DNA of 6,671 bases from positions 1 through 6,671 of the forward strand of contig JAIRVD010000227.1 of NCBI GenBank assembly GCA_031254075.1, read 5' to 3'. A model generated the notes under the pieces. That model ran no database searches, had not been told where the DNA came from, and saw only the letters and a program-made list of their open reading frames with translations. The first letter of the stretch is position 1. Every line of letters starts with the position of its first letter. Source of the DNA: Clostridiales bacterium (GTDB lineage: Bacteria; Bacillota; Clostridia; Lachnospirales; WQUN01). Made by a program: the position numbers and the translations under genes. Of this stretch, positions 4,598-6,671 are shown piece after piece.

Positions 4598-6671
4598 ATG
4601 CAAGCAGCCACAGAGCGCAAAATACATTTAGTTCCCCTGGACAAGTCGGGAGGATTTGATATTCGTCCGGGGTTTTATGAGGTTAATGGTGCTACGGCGA
4701 TTCCGTGCGGGGTGAATTTTACGATACAGTCGATTGGCGCGACGGCGTGTGAATTGCTGCTGTTCCGCAAAGGACTGACGAAGCCGTATGCCGTTCTTCC
4801 GTTTCCCGAGCATTATAAGATTGGGCATGTTTATTCGATGATTGTGTTCGGGCTTAATATTTTGGATTTTGAATATGCGTATCGGCTTGACGGGGTTTAT
4901 GACCCTGCGAGGGGTTTGCTTTTTGACAAAAAAAATATTCTGCTTGACCCTTATGCGAAAGCCGTTGTGGGGCAGTCTCGTTGGGGCGTTCAGGATGAGG
5001 GCATTTACAAGGCGCGCGTGGTGGTTGACGATTTTGATTGGGGCGGTTATAAGCATTCGCCGATTCCGATGTCGGATTTAATTATTTATGAAATGCATGT
5101 GCGTGGATTTACAATGGATAAATCGTCGGGCGTAAAATTTCCGGGAACATTCGCGGGGATTCGCGAAAAAATTCCGTATTTAAAAGAATTGGGCATTAAC
5201 GCGGTGGAGTTGATGCCCATTTTTGAATTCGACGAAACTCTCGGCACGCGCGAGCATGAAGGAAACATTTTGATTGATTACTGGGGATATAATACGCTGT
5301 CTTTCTTCGCGCCGAACACGAGCTATACGGCGAGAGTCGAGCATCACAGCGAAGGGCATGAGTTGAAGCAGTTGATTTCTGCATTAAAAGACAATGGAAT
5401 TGAAGTAATTTTGGATGTTGTATTTAATCACACCGCCGAAGGAAATGAGCATGGCAAAATAATTTCGTTTAAGGGGTTTGACAACAATGTTTATTATTTG
5501 TTGACGCCGGAGGGCTATTATTACAATTTCAGCGGCTGTGGCAACACTATGAACTGCAATCATCCCGTGGTTCAACAGATGATAATCGAATGCTTGCGCT
5601 ATTGGGTAATCGAGTATCGCGTGGACGGATTCCGTTTTGACCTCGCATCGATTCTCGGGCGCGACGAGGAAGGGCGTCCGATGAACAAACCGCCATTGCT
5701 GCAAAGCTTGGCATTCGACCCAATTCTTGGCGGCGTAAAGCTTATCGCCGAAGCATGGGACGCGGGCGGACTTTATCAAGTCGGCAGCTTCCCATCATGG
5801 AATCGCTGGGCAGAATGGAACGGCAAATACCGCGACGATTTGCGACGTTTTCTGAAGGGCGACAAGTGGCTTGTCAAAGCCGCAATGGACAGAATGTCCG
5901 GTTCACCTGATTTATACAATCCGTCATATCGCGGCGACGCGTCGGTTAATTTTATCACCGCGCACGACGGCTATACTTTATACGATTTGTACACTTATCA
6001 AATTAAACATAATGAGTCAAACGGCTGGGACTGCACCGACGGAACGAACGATAACAACAGTTGGAACTGCGGCTTCGAGGGCGAAACCGACGACGCCGAA
6101 ATAAACGCATTGCGCAACCGTCTGATTAAAAACGCGTGCGCAACACTGATGTGCAGCCGCGGAACGCCAATGTTTTTAATGGGCGACGAATTCTGCAATA
6201 CGCAATTCGGAAACAACAATCCTTACTGCCACGACAACGAAATTTCCTGGCTGGATTGGACTTTTCTAAAAAAATACCGCGATGTTTTCGACTTTTTCAA
6301 ATACATGATTGCTTTGCGAAAAAAACACGATGTTCTGCGAAAAAAAACCGCTCCCTGCTCCTGCGGTTTTCCCGATATCAGCTTCCACGGCTCGGAACCG
6401 TTCCGCCCGGATTATTCTCCCGACAGCAGCTTCCTCGGCACAATGTTCGCAGGTGTGGATAAAAACGGCGCGGACGATATTGTTCTTGTGCTGATTAACG
6501 CGCATTGGGAACCGCGCAATGTCGAGTTGCCCGTTCTGCCGGAAAATCTTCGTTGGCAAGCCGTCGTCGATACCGGCGCGAAAAACAAAAAAAATTGCAT
6601 CCCGCACGACAAGTTCGCTCTTCCCAAAGTTGTAAATTCGTTGCAAATTCGCGAGCGTTCGGTTGTTGTTC
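4598..6671 (+). CDS. glgX: Glycogen debranching enzyme, GlgX/isoamylase type, GH13 (3' partial)
   Basis: Hydrolyses alpha-1,6 branch points in glycogen or limit dextrins, in the cytoplasm (no signal peptide is visible). The frame is open from ATG 4598 to the right edge: 691 complete codons. GlgX-type enzymes are usually about 650-710 residues and the end (QIRERSVVV) looks like the last beta-strand, so only a few residues are probably missing. An N-terminal CBM48-like beta-sandwich spans about 20-120, followed by IIYEMHVRGFT (162-172), the usual start of the catalytic barrel. All four GH13 regions are present: DVVFNH (273-278), VDGFRFDLAS (342-351) with nucleophile D348, IAEAWD (383-388) with acid/base E385, and FITAHDG (452-458) with D457. 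GDEFCNTQFGNNNPYC and DNEISWLDW (529-554) are hallmarks of the GlgX/isoamylase branch. A C-terminal beta domain follows from about 600. It could also be annotated as isoamylase or pullulanase-like; substrate chain-length preference cannot be read here. Confidence 0.93.
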   Translation, partial: MQAATERKIHLVPLDKSGGFDIRPGFYEVNGATAIPCGVNFTIQSIGATACELLLFRKGLTKPYAVLPFPEHYKIGHVYSMIVFGLNILDFEYAYRLDGVYDPARGLLFDKKNILLDPYAKAVVGQSRWGVQDEGIYKARVVVDDFDWGGYKHSPIPMSDLIIYEMHVRGFTMDKSSGVKFPGTFAGIREKIPYLKELGINAVELMPIFEFDETLGTREHEGNILIDYWGYNTLSFFAPNTSYTARVEHHSEGHELKQLISALKDNGIEVILDVVFNHTAEGNEHGKIISFKGFDNNVYYLLTPEGYYYNFSGCGNTMNCNHPVVQQMIIECLRYWVIEYRVDGFRFDLASILGRDEEGRPMNKPPLLQSLAFDPILGGVKLIAEAWDAGGLYQVGSFPSWNRWAEWNGKYRDDLRRFLKGDKWLVKAAMDRMSGSPDLYNPSYRGDASVNFITAHDGYTLYDLYTYQIKHNESNGWDCTDGTNDNNSWNCGFEGETDDAEINALRNRLIKNACATLMCSRGTPMFLMGDEFCNTQFGNNNPYCHDNEISWLDWTFLKKYRDVFDFFKYMIALRKKHDVLRKKTAPCSCGFPDISFHGSEPFRPDYSPDSSFLGTMFAGVDKNGADDIVLVLINAHWEPRNVELPVLPENLRWQAVVDTGAKNKKNCIPHDKFALPKVVNSLQIRERSVVV

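Noticed and set aside
4628..5056. Antisense open frame of 142 codons
   Set aside because: It is a shadow of the glgX-like gene, whose start, ribosome binding site and domains are clear. The antisense product has no recognisable motif.
6319..6350. Direct repeat of GCGAAAAAAA inside the glgX-like gene
   Set aside because: It encodes two LRKK segments 21 bases apart in a basic helix. This is explained by coding sequence and codon choice.
6264..6594. Runs of seven or eight A (6268-6274, 6319-6325, 6340-6347, 6587-6594) as phase-variation or programmed frameshift sites in the glgX-like gene
   Set aside because: They encode Lys-rich segments in a frame that stays open and family-like on both sides. 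A-runs are common throughout this window, so nothing points to a programmed shift.

Overview
The window reads as ordinary bacterial chromosome, with all six genes on the + strand and gene spacing typical of operons. The proteins are a poly-HAMP chemoreceptor, diaminopimelate-pathway enzymes, an ECF-type vitamin-transporter S component and a GlgX-type debranching enzyme. This mix, with moderate GC and many A-runs, would fit a motile, probably anaerobic, glycogen-using bacterium (Clostridia/Negativicutes-like, Fibrobacterota-like or spirochaete-like). I cannot fix the phylum from this sequence, and nothing marks the region as phage, plasmid or transposon.

Layout. (1) Positions 2-1684: the 3' part of a methyl-accepting chemotaxis protein whose sensor region lies off the left edge. 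What remains is the last membrane helix, about six tandem HAMP units and a complete signalling hairpin. (2) Positions 1685-1814: a 130-base gap with a short tandem/inverted repeat and a good sigma-70-like promoter. (3) Positions 1815-4534: a tight four-gene unit of dapA, dapB, an ECF transporter S-component-like membrane protein and a small P-loop kinase of the uridine kinase type. Successive genes overlap by 4, 4 and 11 bases, so co-transcription and translational coupling are likely. (4) Positions 4535-4597: a 63-base gap with an exact 2 x 10-base tandem repeat, and an inverted copy of its core that touches the next ribosome binding site. (5) Positions 4598-6671: a glgX-like debranching enzyme, open to the right edge and probably lacking only its last few residues.

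How the genes work together. DapA and DapB catalyse consecutive steps of lysine/diaminopimelate synthesis, which supplies cell wall and protein lysine. The membrane protein and kinase behind them look like an uptake-and-phosphorylation pair carried on the same transcript, but their substrate cannot be read from sequence. GlgX would trim glycogen or limit dextrins, and the chemoreceptor would feed CheA/CheW signalling.

I found no clearly new system. The points most worth a second look are the very regular HAMP array, the unexplained transporter/kinase pair in the dap operon, the kinase whose C-terminus seems to have been replaced next to a short repeat, the CCGTGT/ACACGG repeat family in both gaps, and a change of GC skew inside the two long genes.
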